This document shows, piece after piece, positions 9,905 to 22,301 of a DNA stretch of 64,000 nt. Made by a program: the position numbers and the translations under genes. How positions within the stretch are numbered: the stretch's first letter is position 1; every line of letters starts with the position of its first letter. Source of the DNA: Ranitomeya variabilis (lineage: Eukaryota > Chordata > Amphibia > Anura > Dendrobatidae). The DNA is taken from NCBI RefSeq assembly GCF_051348905.1, contig NC_135232.1:846214514-846278513 (forward strand), read 5' to 3'. The notes under the pieces are model-generated. The model saw only the letters and a program-made list of their open reading frames with translations, ran no database searches and was not told the origin of the DNA.

Positions 9905-9977
9905 GCCTGGGTAGCTCAGTCGGTAGAGCATCAGACTTTTAATCTGAGAGTCCAGGGTTCAAGTCCCTGTTCAGGCG
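9905..9977 (+). tRNA. tRNA-Lys-TTT: tRNA-Lys(UUU), copy 15, A45 only
   Basis: G45 to A at 9949 with G10 intact and a TCTTTT terminator. It is the only copy with A45 but not T10, so it is either an intermediate or a conversion product. The A box is normal. Confidence 0.94.
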
Positions 9978-10590
9978 TCTTTTAAATTTCATCCTATCAC
10001 TTTGTTTAAATTTCAGCTTGTGCTTTAAGTTAAGTTACATGCTTAGTTCACTCATTTGTTATTAAAAAATAAAAATGTTGCTTTTCTTCTAGATAGGAAA
10101 AGATACATTTGAATATGTCCAAACTGAATGCACGATGCTTTGCTTGATTTTGGCATTGTACAGTGATATTACGCAGGAACATATGTTTCCCATAAAAAGC
10201 AAGCAGAACCAAAGTGAGTTCTACTTTTCTCTGTAGCACATGTGGCATCAACATTATGAAAGACAATAAACATCAGTACTGAGCTGTACGTATGTGAATT
10301 CAGCTTTGGAGAAAGCTAAATCAATTGCTTGATGTTGCAGCTCCACCTGCTTGTAACTGCACAAGTCTGATAGCTTTTCACTGGGCTGAGTGCTCAACAC
10401 TGCTCTTTCCCATTTTCCTATGCATAGAGTTAAAAAAGAGATGTAACCTGACACCTCATTGTGCTGGCAGACAGTGTTGACTTTGATTTTGAGTTTGCAC
10501 AGTGACATAAAGAAAGCAGCATATCTTAGGGTACAGGTCGATGAATAGGAAGAGAATCTTAAAAAATGTACAAACTTTTTTCTGGAGAGG

Positions 10591-10663
10591 GCCTGGGTAG
10601 CTCAGTCGGTAGAGCATCAGACTTTTAATCTGAGGGTCCAGGGTTCAAGTCCCTGTTCAGGCG
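10591..10663 (+). tRNA. tRNA-Lys-TTT: tRNA-Lys(UUU), copy 16
   Basis: Consensus body followed by TCTTTC and a poly-A11 spacer. Confidence 0.96.
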
Positions 10664-11276
10664 TCTTTCAAATTTCATCCTATCACTTTGTTTAAATTTC
10701 AGCTTGTGCTTTAAGTTAAGTTACATGCTTAGTTCACTCATTTGTTATTAAAAAAAAAAATTGTGGCTTTTCTTCTAGATAGGAAAAGATACATTTGATT
10801 ATGTCCAAACTGAATGCACGATGCTTTGCTTGATTTTTGCATTGTACAGTGATATTAAGCAGGAACATATGTTTCCCATAAAAAGCAAGCAGAACCAAAG
10901 TGAGTTCTACTTTTCTCTGTAGCACATGTGGCATCAACATTATGAAAGACAATAAACATCAGTACTGAGCTGTACGTATGTGAATTCAGCTTTGGAGAAA
11001 GCTAAATCAATTGCTTGATGTTGCAGCTCCACCTGCTTGTAACTGCACAAGTCTGATAGCTTTTCACTGGGCTGAGTGCTCAACACTGCTCTTTCCCATT
11101 TTCCTATGCATAGAGTTAAAAAAGAGATGTAACCTGACACCTCATTGTGCTGGCAGACAGTGTTGACTTTGATTTTGAGTTTGCACAGTGACATAAAGAA
11201 AGCAGCATATCTTAGGGTACAGGTCGATGAATAGGAAGAGAATCTTAAAAAATGTACAAACTTTTTTCTGGAGAGG

Positions 11277-11349
11277 GCCTGGGTATCTCAGTCGGTAGAG
11301 CATCAGACTTTTAATCTGAGAGTCCAGGGTTCAAGTCCCTGTTCAGGCG
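11277..11349 (+). tRNA. tRNA-Lys-TTT: tRNA-Lys(UUU), copy 17, T10/A45 variant
   Basis: T10 and A45 with a TTTTTT terminator. Confidence 0.9.
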
Positions 11350-11962
11350 TTTTTTAAATTTCATCCTATCACTTTGTTTAAATTTCAGCTTGTACTTTAA
11401 GTTAAGTTACATGCTTAGTTCACTCATTTGTTATTAAAAAATAAAAATGTTGCTTTTCTTCTAGATAGGAAAAGATACATTTGAATATGTCCAAACTGAA
11501 TGCACGATGCTTTGCTTGATTTTGGCATTGTACAGTGATATTAAGCAGGAACATATGTTTCCCATAAAAAGCAAGCAGAACCAAAGTGAGTTCTACTTTT
11601 CTCTGTAGCACATGTGGCATCAACATTATGAAAGACAATAAACATCAGTACTGAGCTGTACGTATGTGAATTCAGCTTTGGAGAAAGCTAAATCAATTGC
11701 TTGATGTTGCAGCTCCACCTGCTTGTAACTGCACAAGTCTGATAGCTTTTCACTGGGCTGAGTGCTCAACACTGCTCTTTCCCATTTTCCTATGCATAGA
11801 GTTAAAAAAGAGATGTAACCTGACACCTCATTGTGCTGGCAGACAGTGTTGACTTTGATTTTGAGTTTGCACAGTGACATAAAGAAAGCAGCATATCTTA
11901 GGGTACAGGTCGATGAATAGGAAGAGAATCTTAAAAAATGTACAAACTTTTTTCTGGAGAGG

Positions 11963-12035
11963 GCCTGGGTAGCTCAGTCGGTAGAGCATCAGACTTTTAA
12001 TCTGAGGGTCCAGGGTTCAAGTCCCTGTTCAGGCG
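11963..12035 (+). tRNA. tRNA-Lys-TTT: tRNA-Lys(UUU), copy 18
   Basis: Consensus body followed by TCTTTC. Its spacer shares CATATTTTAGGG with copy 13, exactly 3,430 bp away. Confidence 0.96.
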
Positions 12036-12648
12036 TCTTTCAAATTTCATCCTATCACTTTGTTTAAATTTCAGCTTGTGCTTTAAGTTAAGTTACATGC
12101 TTAGTTCACTCATTTGTTATTAAAAAAAAAAATTGTGGCTTTTCTTCTAGATAGGAAAAGATACATTTGATTATGTCCAAACTGAATGCACGATGCTTTG
12201 CTTGATTTTTGCATTGTACAGTGATATTAAGCAGGAACATATGTTTCCCATAAAAAGCAAGCAGAACCAAAGTGAGTTCTACTTTTCTCTGTAGCACATG
12301 TGGCATCAACATTATGAAAGACAATAAACATCAGTACTGAGCTGTACGTATGTGAATTCAGCTTTGGAGAAAGCTAAATCAATTGCTTGATGTTGCAGCT
12401 CCACCTGCTTGTAACTGCACAAGTCTGATAGCTTTTCACTGGGCTGAGTGCTCAACACTGCTCTTTCCCATTTTCCTATGCATAGAGTTAAAAAAGAGAT
12501 GTAACCTGACACCTCATTGTGCTGGCAGACAGTGTTGACTTTGATTTTGAGTTTGCACAGTGACATAAAGAAAGCAGCATATTTTAGGGTACAGGTCGAT
12601 GAATAGGAAGAGAATCTTAAAAAATGTACAAACTTTTTTCTGGAGAGG

Positions 12649-12721
12649 GCCTGGGTAGCTCAGTCGGTAGAGCATCAGACTTTTAATCTGAGGGTCCAGG
12701 GTTCAAGTCCCTGTTCAGGCG
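12649..12721 (+). tRNA. tRNA-Lys-TTT: tRNA-Lys(UUU), copy 19
   Basis: Consensus body with TCTTTT. The spacer carries ACATGTGTT near 12923, matching copy 14. Confidence 0.97.
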
Positions 12722-13334
12722 TCTTTTAAATTTCATCCTATCACTTTGTTTAAATTTCAGCTTGTGCTTTAAGTTAAGTTACATGCTTAGTTCACTCATT
12801 TGTTATTAAAAAATAAAAATGTTGCTTTTCTTCTAGATAGGAAAAGATACATTTGAATATGTCCAAACTGAATGCACGATGCTTTGCTTGATTTTGGCAT
12901 TGTACAGTGATATTAAGCAGGAACATGTGTTTCCCATAAAAAGCAAGCAGAACCAAAGTGAGTTCTACTTTTCTCTGTAGCACATGTGGCATCAACATTA
13001 TGAAAGACAATAAACATCAGTACTGAGCTGTACGTATGTGAATTCAGCTTTGGAGAAAGCTAAATCAATTGCTTGATGTTGCAGCTCCACCTGCTTGTAA
13101 CTGCACAAGTCTGATAGCTTTTCACTGGGCTGAGTGCTCAACACTGCTCTTTCCCATTTTCCTATGCATAGAGTTAAAAAAGAGATGTAACCTGACACCT
13201 CATTGTGCTGGCAGACAGTGTTGACTTTGATTTTGAGTTTGCACAGTGACATAAAGAAAGCAGCATATCTTAGGGTACAGATCGATGAATAGGAAGAGAA
13301 TCTTAAAAAATGTACAAACTTTTTTCTGGAGAGG

Positions 13335-13407
13335 GCCTGGGTATCTCAGTCGGTAGAGCATCAGACTTTTAATCTGAGAGTCCAGGGTTCAAGTCCCTGT
13401 TCAGGCG
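13335..13407 (+). tRNA. tRNA-Lys-TTT: tRNA-Lys(UUU), copy 20, T10/A45 variant
   Basis: T10 and A45 with TTTTTT. The spacer carries CCAATCTGAA, as after copies 12 and 35. Confidence 0.9.
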
Positions 13408-14020
13408 TTTTTTAAATTTCATCCTATCACTTTGTTTAAATTTCAGCTTGTACTTTAAGTTAAGTTACATGCTTAGTTCACTCATTTGTTATTAAAAAAT
13501 AAAAATGTTGCTTTTCTTCTAGATAGGAAAAGATACATTTGAATATGTCCAATCTGAATGCACGATGCTTTGCTTGATTTTGGCATTGTACAGTGATATT
13601 AAGCAGGAACATATGTTTCCCATAAAAAGCAAGCAGAACCAAAGTGAGTTCTACTTTTCTCTGTAGCACATGTGGCATCAACATTATGAAAGACAATAAA
13701 CATCAGTACTGAGCTGTACGTATGTGAATTCAGCTTTGGAGAAAGCTAAATCAATTGCTTGATGTTGCAGCTCCACCTGCTTGTAACTGCACAAGTCTGA
13801 TAGCTTTTCACTGGGCTGAGTGCTCAACACTGCTCTTTCCCATTTTCCTATGCATAGAGTTAAAAAAGAGATGTAACCTGACACCTCATTGTGCTGGCAG
13901 ACAGTGTTGACATTGATTTTGAGTTTGCACAGTGACATAAAGAAAGCAGCATATCTTAGGGTACAGGTCGATGAATAGGAAGAGAATCTTAAAAAATGTA
14001 CAAACTTTTTTCTGGAGAGG

Positions 14021-14093
14021 GCCTGGGTAGCTCAGTCGGTAGAGCATCAGACTTTTAATCTGAGGGTCCAGGGTTCAAGTCCCTGTTCAGGCG
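14021..14093 (+). tRNA. tRNA-Lys-TTT: tRNA-Lys(UUU), copy 21
   Basis: Consensus body followed by TCTTTC. The spacer has an unbroken A12 tract leading into ATGTTGC, which mixes the two spacer subtypes. Confidence 0.96.
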
Positions 14094-14702
14094 TCTTTCA
14101 AATTTCATCCTATCACTTTGTTTAAATTTCAGCTTGTGCTTTAAGTTAAGTTACATGCTTAGTTCACTCATTTGTTATTAAAAAAAAAAAATGTTGCTTT
14201 TCTTCTAGATAGGAAAAGATACATTTGAATATGTCCAAACTGAATGCACGATGCTTTGCTTGATTTTGGCATTGTACAGTGATATTAAGCAGGAACATAT
14301 GTTTCCCATAAAAAGCAAGCAGAACCAAAGTGAGTTCTACTTTTCTCTGTAGCACATGTGGCATCAACATTATGAAAGACAATAAACATCAGTACTGAGC
14401 TGTACGTATGTGAATTCAGCTTTGGAGAAAGCTAAATCAATTGCTTGATGTTGCAGCTCCACCTGCTTGTAACTGCACAAGTCTGATAGCTTTTCACTGG
14501 GCTGAGTGCTCAACACTGCTCTTTCCCATTTTCCTATGCATAGAGTTAAAAAAGAGATGTAACCTGACACCTCATTGTGCTGGCAGTGTTGACTTTGATT
14601 TTGAGTTTGCACAGTGACATAAAGAAAGCAGCATATCTTAGGGTACAGATCGATGAATAGGAAGAGAATCTTAAAAAATGTACAAACTTTTTTCTGGAGA
14701 GG

Positions 14703-14775
14703 GCCTGGGTAGCTCAGTCGGTAGAGCATCAGACTTTTAATCTGAGGGTCCAGGGTTCAAGTCCCTGTTCAGGCG
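14703..14775 (+). tRNA. tRNA-Lys-TTT: tRNA-Lys(UUU), copy 22
   Basis: Consensus body with TCTTTT. First unit of the 3,418-bp block A. Confidence 0.97.
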
Positions 14776-15388
14776 TCTTTTAAATTTCATCCTATCACTT
14801 TGTTTAAATTTCAGCTTGTGCTTTAAGTTAAGTTACATGCTTAGTTCACTCATTTGTTATTAAAAAATAAAAATGTTGCTTTTCTTCTAGATAGGAAAAG
14901 ATACATTTGAATATGTCCAAACTGAATGCACGATGCTTTGCTTGATTTTGGCATTGTACAGTGATATTAAGCAGGAACATATGTTTCCCATAAAAAGCAA
15001 GCAGAACCACAGTGAGTTCTACTTTTCTCTGTAGCACATGTGGCATCAACATTATGAAAGACAATAAACATCAGTACTGAGCTGTACGTATGTGAATTCA
15101 GCTTTGGAGAAAGCTAAATCAATTGCTTGATGTTGCAGCTCCACCTGCTTGTAACTGCACAAGTCTGATAGCTTTTCACTGGGCTGAGTGCTCAACACTG
15201 CTCTTTCCCATTTTCCTATGCATAGAGTTAAAAAAGAGATGTAACCTGACACCTCATTGTGCTGGCAGACAGTGTTGACATTGATTTTGAGTTTGCACAG
15301 TGACATAAAGAAAGCAGCATATCTTAGGGTACAGGTCGATGAATAGGAAGAGAATCTTAAAAAATGTACAAACTTTTTTCTGGAGAGG

Positions 15389-15461
15389 GCCTGGGTAGCT
15401 CAGTCGGTAGAGCATCAGACTTTTAATCTGAGGGTCCAGGGTTCAAGTCCCTGTTCAGGCG
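15389..15461 (+). tRNA. tRNA-Lys-TTT: tRNA-Lys(UUU), copy 23
   Basis: Consensus body followed by TCTTTC, here joined to the common AAAAAATAAAAATG spacer instead of the poly-A11 one. Confidence 0.96.
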
Positions 15462-16074
15462 TCTTTCAAATTTCATCCTATCACTTTGTTTAAATTTCAG
15501 CTTGTGCTTTAAGTTAAGTTACATGCTTAGTTCACTCATTTGTTATTAAAAAATAAAAATGTTGCTTTTCTTCTAGATAGGAAAAGATACATTTGAATAT
15601 GTCCAATCTGAATGCACGATGCTTTGCTTGATTTTGGCATTGTACAGTGATATTAAGCAGGAACATATGTTTCCCATAAAAAGCAAGCAGAACCAAAGTG
15701 AGTTCTACTTTTCTCTGTAGCACATGTGGCATCAACATTATGAAAGACAATAAACATCAGTACTGAGCTGTACGTATGTGAATTCAGCTTTGGAGAAAGC
15801 TAAATCAATTGCTTGATGTTGCAGCTCCACCTGCTTGTAACTGCACAAGTCTGATAGCTTTTCACTGGGCTGAGTGCTCAACACTGCTCTTTCCCATTTT
15901 CCTATGCATAGAGTTAAAAAAGAGATGTAACCTGACACCTCATTGTGCTGGCAGACAGTGTTGACATTGATTTTGAGTTTGCACAGTGACATAAAGAAAG
16001 CAGCATATCTTAGGGTACAGGTCGATGAATAGGAAGAGAATCTTAAAAAATGTACAAACTTTTTTCTGGAGAGG

Positions 16075-16147
16075 GCCTGGGTAGCTCAGTCGGTAGAGCA
16101 TCAGACTTTTAATCTGAGGGTCCAGGGTTCAAGTCCCTGTTCAGGCG
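16075..16147 (+). tRNA. tRNA-Lys-TTT: tRNA-Lys(UUU), copy 24
   Basis: Consensus body followed by TCTTTC and an A12 spacer. Confidence 0.96.
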
Positions 16148-16756
16148 TCTTTCAAATTTCATCCTATCACTTTGTTTAAATTTCAGCTTGTGCTTTAAGT
16201 TAAGTTACATGCTTAGTTCACTCATTTGTTATTAAAAAAAAAAAATGTTGCTTTTCTTCTAGATAGGAAAAGATACATTTGAATATGTCCAAACTGAATG
16301 CACGATGCTTTGCTTGATTTTGGCATTGTACAGTGATATTAAGCAGGAACATATGTTTCCCATAAAAAGCAAGCAGAACCAAAGTGAGTTCTACTTTTCT
16401 CTGTAGCACATGTGGCATCAACATTATGAAAGACAATAAACATCAGTACTGAGCTGTACGTATGTGAATTCAGCTTTGGAGAAAGCTAAATCAATTGCTT
16501 GATGTTGCAGCTCCACCTGCTTGTAACTGCACAAGTCTGATAGCTTTTCACTGGGCTGAGTGCTCAACACTGCTCTTTCCCATTTTCCTATGCATAGAGT
16601 TAAAAAAGAGATGTAACCTGACACCTCATTGTGCTGGCAGTGTTGACTTTGATTTTGAGTTTGCACAGTGACATAAAGAAAGCAGCATATCTTAGGGTAC
16701 AGATCGATGAATAGGAAGAGAATCTTAAAAAATGTACAAACTTTTTTCTGGAGAGG

Positions 16757-16829
16757 GCCTGGGTAGCTCAGTCGGTAGAGCATCAGACTTTTAATCTGAG
16801 GGTCCAGGGTTCAAGTCCCTGTTCAGGCG
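16757..16829 (+). tRNA. tRNA-Lys-TTT: tRNA-Lys(UUU), copy 25
   Basis: Consensus body with TCTTTT. The spacer carries GTGACTTAAAG near 17354. Confidence 0.97.
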
Positions 16830-17438
16830 TCTTTTAAATTTCATCCTATCACTTTGTTTAAATTTCAGCTTGTGCTTTAAGTTAAGTTACATGCTTAGTT
16901 CACTCATTTGTTATTAAAAAATAAAAATGTTGCTTTTCTTCTAGATAGGAAAAGATACATTTGAATATGTCCAAACTGAATGCACGATGCTTTGCTTGAT
17001 TTTGGCATTGTACAGTGATATTAAGCAGGAACATATGTTTCCCATAAAAAGCAAGCAGAACCACAGTGAGTTCTACTTTTCTCTGTAGCACATGTGGCAT
17101 CAACATTATGAAAGACAATAAACATCAGTACTGAGCTGTACGTATGTGAATTCAGCTTTGGAGAAAGCTAAATCAATTGCTTGATGTTGCAGCTCCACCT
17201 GCTTGTAACTGCACAAGTCTGATAGCTTTTCACTGGGCTGAGTGCTCAACACTGCTCTTTCCCATTTTCCTATGCATAGAGTTAAAAAAGAGATGTAACC
17301 TGACACCTCATTGTGCTGGCAGTGTTGACTTTGATTTTGAGTTTGCACAGTGACTTAAAGAAAGCAGCATATCTTAGGGTACAGATCGATGAATAGGAAG
17401 AGAATCTTAAAAAATGTACAAACTTTTTTCTGGAGAGG

Positions 17439-17511
17439 GCCTGGGTAGCTCAGTCGGTAGAGCATCAGACTTTTAATCTGAGGGTCCAGGGTTCAAGTCC
17501 CTGTTCAGGTG
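17439..17511 (+). tRNA. tRNA-Lys-TTT: tRNA-Lys(UUU), copy 26, T72
   Basis: C72 to T at 17510 turns the first acceptor pair G1-C72 into a G-U wobble, which may affect 3' processing or charging. The terminator is TCTTTT. Its counterpart, copy 31, is consensus, so the change arose after the 3,418-bp duplication or was corrected there. Confidence 0.93.
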
Positions 17512-18120
17512 TCTTTTAAATTTCATCCTATCACTTTGTTTAAATTTCAGCTTGTGCTTTAAGTTAAGTTACATGCTTAGTTCACTCATTTGTTATTAAA
17601 AAATAAAAATGTTGCTTTTCTTCTAGATAGGAAAAGATACATTTGAATATGTCCAAACTGAATGCACGATGCTTTGCTTGATTTTGGCATTGTACAGTGA
17701 TATTAAGCAGGAACATATGTTTCCCATAAAAAGCAAGCAGAACCAAAGTGAGTTCTACTTTTCTCTGTAGCACATGTGGCATCAACATTATGAAAGACAA
17801 TAAACATCAGTACTGAGCTGTACGTATGTGAATTCAGCTTTGGAGAAAGCTAAATCAATTGCTTGATGTTGCAGCTCCACCTGCTTGTAACTGCACAAGT
17901 CTGATAGCTTTTCACTGGGCTGAGTGCTCAACACTGCTCTTTCCCATTTTCCTATGCATAGAGTTAAAAAAGAGATGTAACCTGACACCTCATTGTGCTG
18001 GCAGTGTTGACTTTGATTTTGAGTTTGCACAGTGACATAAAGAAAGCAGCATATCTTAGGGTACAGATCGATGAATAGGAAGAGAATCTTAAAAAATGTA
18101 CAAACTTTTTTCTGGAGAGG

Positions 18121-18193
18121 GCCTGGGTAGCTCAGTCGGTAGAGCATCAGACTTTTAATCTGAGGGTCCAGGGTTCAAGTCCCTGTTCAGGCG
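18121..18193 (+). tRNA. tRNA-Lys-TTT: tRNA-Lys(UUU), copy 27
   Basis: Consensus body with TCTTTT. First unit of the 3,418-bp block B. Confidence 0.97.
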
Positions 18194-18806
18194 TCTTTTA
18201 AATTTCATCCTATCACTTTGTTTAAATTTCAGCTTGTGCTTTAAGTTAAGTTACATGCTTAGTTCACTCATTTGTTATTAAAAAATAAAAATGTTGCTTT
18301 TCTTCTAGATAGGAAAAGATACATTTGAATATGTCCAAACTGAATGCACGATGCTTTGCTTGATTTTGGCATTGTACAGTGATATTAAGCAGGAACATAT
18401 GTTTCCCATAAAAAGCAAGCAGAACCACAGTGAGTTCTACTTTTCTCTGTAGCACATGTGGCATCAACATTATGAAAGACAATAAACATCAGTACTGAGC
18501 TGTACGTATGTGAATTCAGCTTTGGAGAAAGCTAAATCAATTGCTTGATGTTGCAGCTCCACCTGCTTGTAACTGCACAAGTCTGATAGCTTTTCACTGG
18601 GCTGAGTGCTCAACACTGCTCTTTCCCATTTTCCTATGCATAGAGTTAAAAAAGAGATGTAACCTGACACCTCATTGTGCTGGCAGACAGTGTTGACATT
18701 GATTTTGAGTTTGCACAGTGACATAAAGAAAGCAGCATATCTTAGGGTACAGGTCGATGAATAGGAAGAGAATCTTAAAAAATGTACAAACTTTTTTCTG
18801 GAGAGG

Positions 18807-18879
18807 GCCTGGGTAGCTCAGTCGGTAGAGCATCAGACTTTTAATCTGAGGGTCCAGGGTTCAAGTCCCTGTTCAGGCG
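18807..18879 (+). tRNA. tRNA-Lys-TTT: tRNA-Lys(UUU), copy 28
   Basis: Consensus body followed by TCTTTC. It corresponds to copy 23. Confidence 0.96.
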
Positions 18880-19492
18880 TCTTTCAAATTTCATCCTATC
18901 ACTTTGTTTAAATTTCAGCTTGTGCTTTAAGTTAAGTTACATGCTTAGTTCACTCATTTGTTATTAAAAAATAAAAATGTTGCTTTTCTTCTAGATAGGA
19001 AAAGATACATTTGAATATGTCCAATCTGAATGCACGATGCTTTGCTTGATTTTGGCATTGTACAGTGATATTAAGCAGGAACATATGTTTCCCATAAAAA
19101 GCAAGCAGAACCAAAGTGAGTTCTACTTTTCTCTGTAGCACATGTGGCATCAACATTATGAAAGACAATAAACATCAGTACTGAGCTGTACGTATGTGAA
19201 TTCAGCTTTGGAGAAAGCTAAATCAATTGCTTGATGTTGCAGCTCCACCTGCTTGTAACTGCACAAGTCTGATAGCTTTTCACTGGGCTGAGTGCTCAAC
19301 ACTGCTCTTTCCCATTTTCCTATGCATAGAGTTAAAAAAGAGATGTAACCTGACACCTCATTGTGCTGGCAGACAGTGTTGACATTGATTTTGAGTTTGC
19401 ACAGTGACATAAAGAAAGCAGCATATCTTAGGGTACAGGTCGATGAATAGGAAGAGAATCTTAAAAAATGTACAAACTTTTTTCTGGAGAGG

Positions 19493-19565
19493 GCCTGGGT
19501 AGCTCAGTCGGTAGAGCATCAGACTTTTAATCTGAGGGTCCAGGGTTCAAGTCCCTGTTCAGGCG
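19493..19565 (+). tRNA. tRNA-Lys-TTT: tRNA-Lys(UUU), copy 29
   Basis: Consensus body followed by TCTTTC and an A12 spacer. It corresponds to copy 24. Confidence 0.96.
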
Positions 19566-20174
19566 TCTTTCAAATTTCATCCTATCACTTTGTTTAAATT
19601 TCAGCTTGTGCTTTAAGTTAAGTTACATGCTTAGTTCACTCATTTGTTATTAAAAAAAAAAAATGTTGCTTTTCTTCTAGATAGGAAAAGATACATTTGA
19701 ATATGTCCAAACTGAATGCACGATGCTTTGCTTGATTTTGGCATTGTACAGTGATATTAAGCAGGAACATATGTTTCCCATAAAAAGCAAGCAGAACCAA
19801 AGTGAGTTCTACTTTTCTCTGTAGCACATGTGGCATCAACATTATGAAAGACAATAAACATCAGTACTGAGCTGTACGTATGTGAATTCAGCTTTGGAGA
19901 AAGCTAAATCAATTGCTTGATGTTGCAGCTCCACCTGCTTGTAACTGCACAAGTCTGATAGCTTTTCACTGGGCTGAGTGCTCAACACTGCTCTTTCCCA
20001 TTTTCCTATGCATAGAGTTAAAAAAGAGATGTAACCTGACACCTCATTGTGCTGGCAGTGTTGACTTTGATTTTGAGTTTGCACAGTGACATAAAGAAAG
20101 CAGCATATCTTAGGGTACAGATCGATGAATAGGAAGAGAATCTTAAAAAATGTACAAACTTTTTTCTGGAGAGG

Positions 20175-20247
20175 GCCTGGGTAGCTCAGTCGGTAGAGCA
20201 TCAGACTTTTAATCTGAGGGTCCAGGGTTCAAGTCCCTGTTCAGGCG
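20175..20247 (+). tRNA. tRNA-Lys-TTT: tRNA-Lys(UUU), copy 30
   Basis: Consensus body with TCTTTT. It corresponds to copy 25, and GTGACTTAAAG follows near 20772. Confidence 0.97.
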
Positions 20248-20856
20248 TCTTTTAAATTTCATCCTATCACTTTGTTTAAATTTCAGCTTGTGCTTTAAGT
20301 TAAGTTACATGCTTAGTTCACTCATTTGTTATTAAAAAATAAAAATGTTGCTTTTCTTCTAGATAGGAAAAGATACATTTGAATATGTCCAAACTGAATG
20401 CACGATGCTTTGCTTGATTTTGGCATTGTACAGTGATATTAAGCAGGAACATATGTTTCCCATAAAAAGCAAGCAGAACCACAGTGAGTTCTACTTTTCT
20501 CTGTAGCACATGTGGCATCAACATTATGAAAGACAATAAACATCAGTACTGAGCTGTACGTATGTGAATTCAGCTTTGGAGAAAGCTAAATCAATTGCTT
20601 GATGTTGCAGCTCCACCTGCTTGTAACTGCACAAGTCTGATAGCTTTTCACTGGGCTGAGTGCTCAACACTGCTCTTTCCCATTTTCCTATGCATAGAGT
20701 TAAAAAAGAGATGTAACCTGACACCTCATTGTGCTGGCAGTGTTGACTTTGATTTTGAGTTTGCACAGTGACTTAAAGAAAGCAGCATATCTTAGGGTAC
20801 AGATCGATGAATAGGAAGAGAATCTTAAAAAATGTACAAACTTTTTTCTGGAGAGG

Positions 20857-20929
20857 GCCTGGGTAGCTCAGTCGGTAGAGCATCAGACTTTTAATCTGAG
20901 GGTCCAGGGTTCAAGTCCCTGTTCAGGCG
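20857..20929 (+). tRNA. tRNA-Lys-TTT: tRNA-Lys(UUU), copy 31
   Basis: Consensus body with TCTTTT. It has a normal C72, unlike its counterpart copy 26. Confidence 0.97.
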
Positions 20930-21542
20930 TCTTTTAAATTTCATCCTATCACTTTGTTTAAATTTCAGCTTGTGCTTTAAGTTAAGTTACATGCTTAGTT
21001 CACTCATTTGTTATTAAAAAATAAAAATGTTGCTTTTCTTCTAGATAGGAAAAGATACATTTGAATATGTCCAAACTGAATGCACGATGCTTTGCTTGAT
21101 TTTGGCATTGTACAGTGATATTAAGCAGGAACATATGTTTCCCATAAAAAGCAAGCAGAACCACAGTGAGTTCTACTTTTCTCTGTAGCACATGTGGCAT
21201 CAACATTATGAAAGACAATAAACATCAGTACTGAGCTGTACGTATGTGAATTCAGCTTTGGAGAAAGCTAAATCAATTGCTTGATGTTGCAGCTCCACCT
21301 GCTTGTAACTGCACAAGTCTGATAGCTTTTCACTGGGCTGAGTGCTCAACACTGCTCTTTCCCATTTTCCTATGCATAGAGTTAAAAAAGAGATGTAACC
21401 TGACACCTCATTGTGCTGGCAGACAGTGTTGACTTTGATTTTGAGTTTGCACAGTGACATAAAGAAAGCAGCATATCTTAGGGTACAGATCGATGAATAG
21501 GAAGAGAATCTTAAAAAATGTACAAACTTTTTTCTGGAGAGG

Positions 21543-21615
21543 GCCTGGGTAGCTCAGTCGGTAGAGCATCAGACTTTTAATCTGAGGGTCCAGGGTTCAA
21601 GTCCCTGTTCAGGCG
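21543..21615 (+). tRNA. tRNA-Lys-TTT: tRNA-Lys(UUU), copy 32
   Basis: Consensus body with TTTTTT. The spacer has the private changes AAAACTGTTG near 21713 and GTGATTTC near 21856. Confidence 0.97.
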
Positions 21616-22228
21616 TTTTTTAAATTTCATCCTATCACTTTGTTTAAATTTCAGCTTGTACTTTAAGTTAAGTTACATGCTTAGTTCACTCATTTGTTAT
21701 TAAAAAATAAAACTGTTGCTTTTCTTCTAGATAGGAAAAGATACATTTGAATATGTCCAAACTGAATGCACGATGCTTTGCTTGATTTTGGCATTGTACA
21801 GTGATATTAAGCAGGAACATATGTTTCCCATAAAAAGCAAGCAGAACCAAAGTGATTTCTACTTTTCTCTGTAGCACATGTGGCATCAACATTATGAAAG
21901 ACAATAAACATCAGCACTGAGCTGTACGTATGTGAATTCAGCTTTGGAGAAAGCTAAATCAATTGCTTGATGTTGCAGCTCCACCTGCTTGTAACTGCAC
22001 AAGTCTGATAGCTTTTCACTGGGCTGAGTGCTCAACACTGCTCTTTCCCATTTTCCTATGCATAGAGTTAAAAAAGAGATGTAACCTGACACCTCATTGT
22101 GCTGGCAGACAGTGTTGACTTTGATTTTGAGTTTGCACAGTGACATAAAGAAAGCAGCATATCTTAGGGTACAGATCGATGAATAGGAAGAGAATCTTAA
22201 AAAATGTACAAACTTTTTTCTGGAGAGG

Positions 22229-22301
22229 GCCTGGGTATCTCAGTCGGTAGAGCATCAGACTTTTAATCTGAGAGTCCAGGGTTCAAGTCCCTGTTCAGGC
22301 G
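22229..22301 (+). tRNA. tRNA-Lys-TTT: tRNA-Lys(UUU), copy 33, T10/A45 variant
   Basis: T10 and A45 with TTTTTT. The unit is 678 bp because the 9-bp deletion before copy 34 is partly offset by an extra A in the GTTAAAAAAAGAG tract near 22760. Confidence 0.9.

Larger units (their letters stand above)
14703..18120 (+). repeat. Five-unit higher-order repeat, copy A (3,418 bp)
   Basis: Units of 686, 686, 682, 682 and 682 bp share rare markers with the next block at a constant 3,418-bp offset: GTTGACATTG in two units, CCAATCTGAA, an A12 tract, and GTGACTTAAAG near 17354. Its last tRNA has a private C72-to-T change. Confidence 0.85.
18121..21538 (+). repeat. Five-unit higher-order repeat, copy B (3,418 bp)
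   Basis: This matches the preceding block marker for marker, including GTGACTTAAAG near 20772. The match fades in the last unit, where ACCACAG replaces ACCAAAG near 21161 and GACA is present. Confidence 0.8.
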
